A program made the position numbers and the translations under genes. Below are positions 63,802 to 64,000 of a stretch of DNA of 64,000 nt, piece by piece; the first letter of the stretch is position 1; each line of letters opens with the position of its first letter. Below the pieces are notes generated by a model, which saw only the letters and a list, made by a program, of their open reading frames with translations, was not told the origin of the DNA and searched no databases. The stretch spans positions 819,917 through 883,916 of the forward strand of contig NZ_QQSY01000002.1 in the NCBI RefSeq assembly GCF_003351225.1. Reading direction: 5' to 3'. This DNA is from Dyella solisilvae (GTDB lineage Bacteria; Pseudomonadota; Gammaproteobacteria; Xanthomonadales; Rhodanobacteraceae).

Positions 63802-64000
63802 TCGCCCACGCCTACGCACAATGATTCGCGGATGGCGAGACTTTCGATTAGGCCATCAGGGCAAGGAGCATGCCGGCGCATGTCGTGATTTCACGTTCAA
63901 ATCATCGTCGTGCTTCCTGGCGACCACGTTATCCTGTGAGTTGGTCCACGCTGCCGGGACGAGATATTCAAGGGCGCCGTAGCCCTCTCGATGAACGCCA

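Noticed and set aside
63802-64000. A gene at the right end of the window
   Set aside because: Short open frames at 63830-64000 have no recognisable family and the region may belong to a gene beginning outside the window.

Overview
The window is high-GC bacterial chromosome from a gammaproteobacterium. Gene content, gene order and repeats point to the Xanthomonadales, most likely Rhodanobacteraceae (Dyella, Luteibacter, Rhodanobacter or Frateuria type). Supporting signs are a LysM gene divergent from def-fmt-rsmB, an LplT-PlsC fusion, a complete Entner-Doudoroff operon, a secreted sedolisin, and small palindromic repeats. The genus is inferred from familiarity, not from a search. No prophage, plasmid, CRISPR, rRNA or tRNA gene was found. 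Almost every stretch is coding, in short operons with 4-base ATGA or TTGA overlaps.

Layout. 1-8400: iron storage (bfd, bfr), a DUF6776 protein with a bactofilin, erpA, nudC, an AmpE-like protein, an MFS-acyltransferase fusion, and a small GNAT / reductase-like / SRPBCC group. 8680-20455: housekeeping genes purD, a stand-alone AMP-ligase, topA-tsaC, dprA, the LysM protein, then def-fmt-rsmB (initiator-Met processing and rRNA methylation). 20545-32624: an envelope-glycan region with two ArnT-like GT39 proteins, one GT4, three GT2 enzymes, an O-antigen ligase-like protein, an unclassified glycosyltransferase, a CDP-glycerol phosphotransferase family protein, a TPR protein and an LpxL-type acyltransferase. 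Together these look like a lipopolysaccharide core assembly locus. 32809-35274: dtd and rpoD. 35479-44009: NTF2-like protein, S10 peptidase, a 0.9 kb repeat-rich gap, EamA transporter, FtrA-type regulator, rhodanese, GNAT, DUF1272 protein and a MASE1-PAS-PAS-GGDEF cyclase.

44024-50348: an MFS transporter divergent from cyoABCD-SURF1, the bo3-type quinol oxidase operon. 50406-53225: DUF2501 protein, small lipoprotein, S53 peptidase. 53530-59530: zwf-pgl-edd-eda (glucose-6-phosphate to pyruvate and glyceraldehyde-3-phosphate) with a divergent GntR/UTRA regulator. The gap between them carries a cluster of palindromes and TGGTAT/ATACCA half-sites, the best candidate regulatory circuit in the window. 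59716-63760: S33 peptidase, a ClpP-like exported protein whose expected catalytic Ser is Asn, a GDCCVxC mini-protein, a VOC protein and a hotdog thioesterase.

Three small repeat families recur in the intergenic gaps. The least ordinary observations are the GntR/zwf operator cluster, the ClpP-like putative pseudoenzyme, the GT39 paralogue lacking its acidic DE pair, and the unclassified glycosyltransferase.
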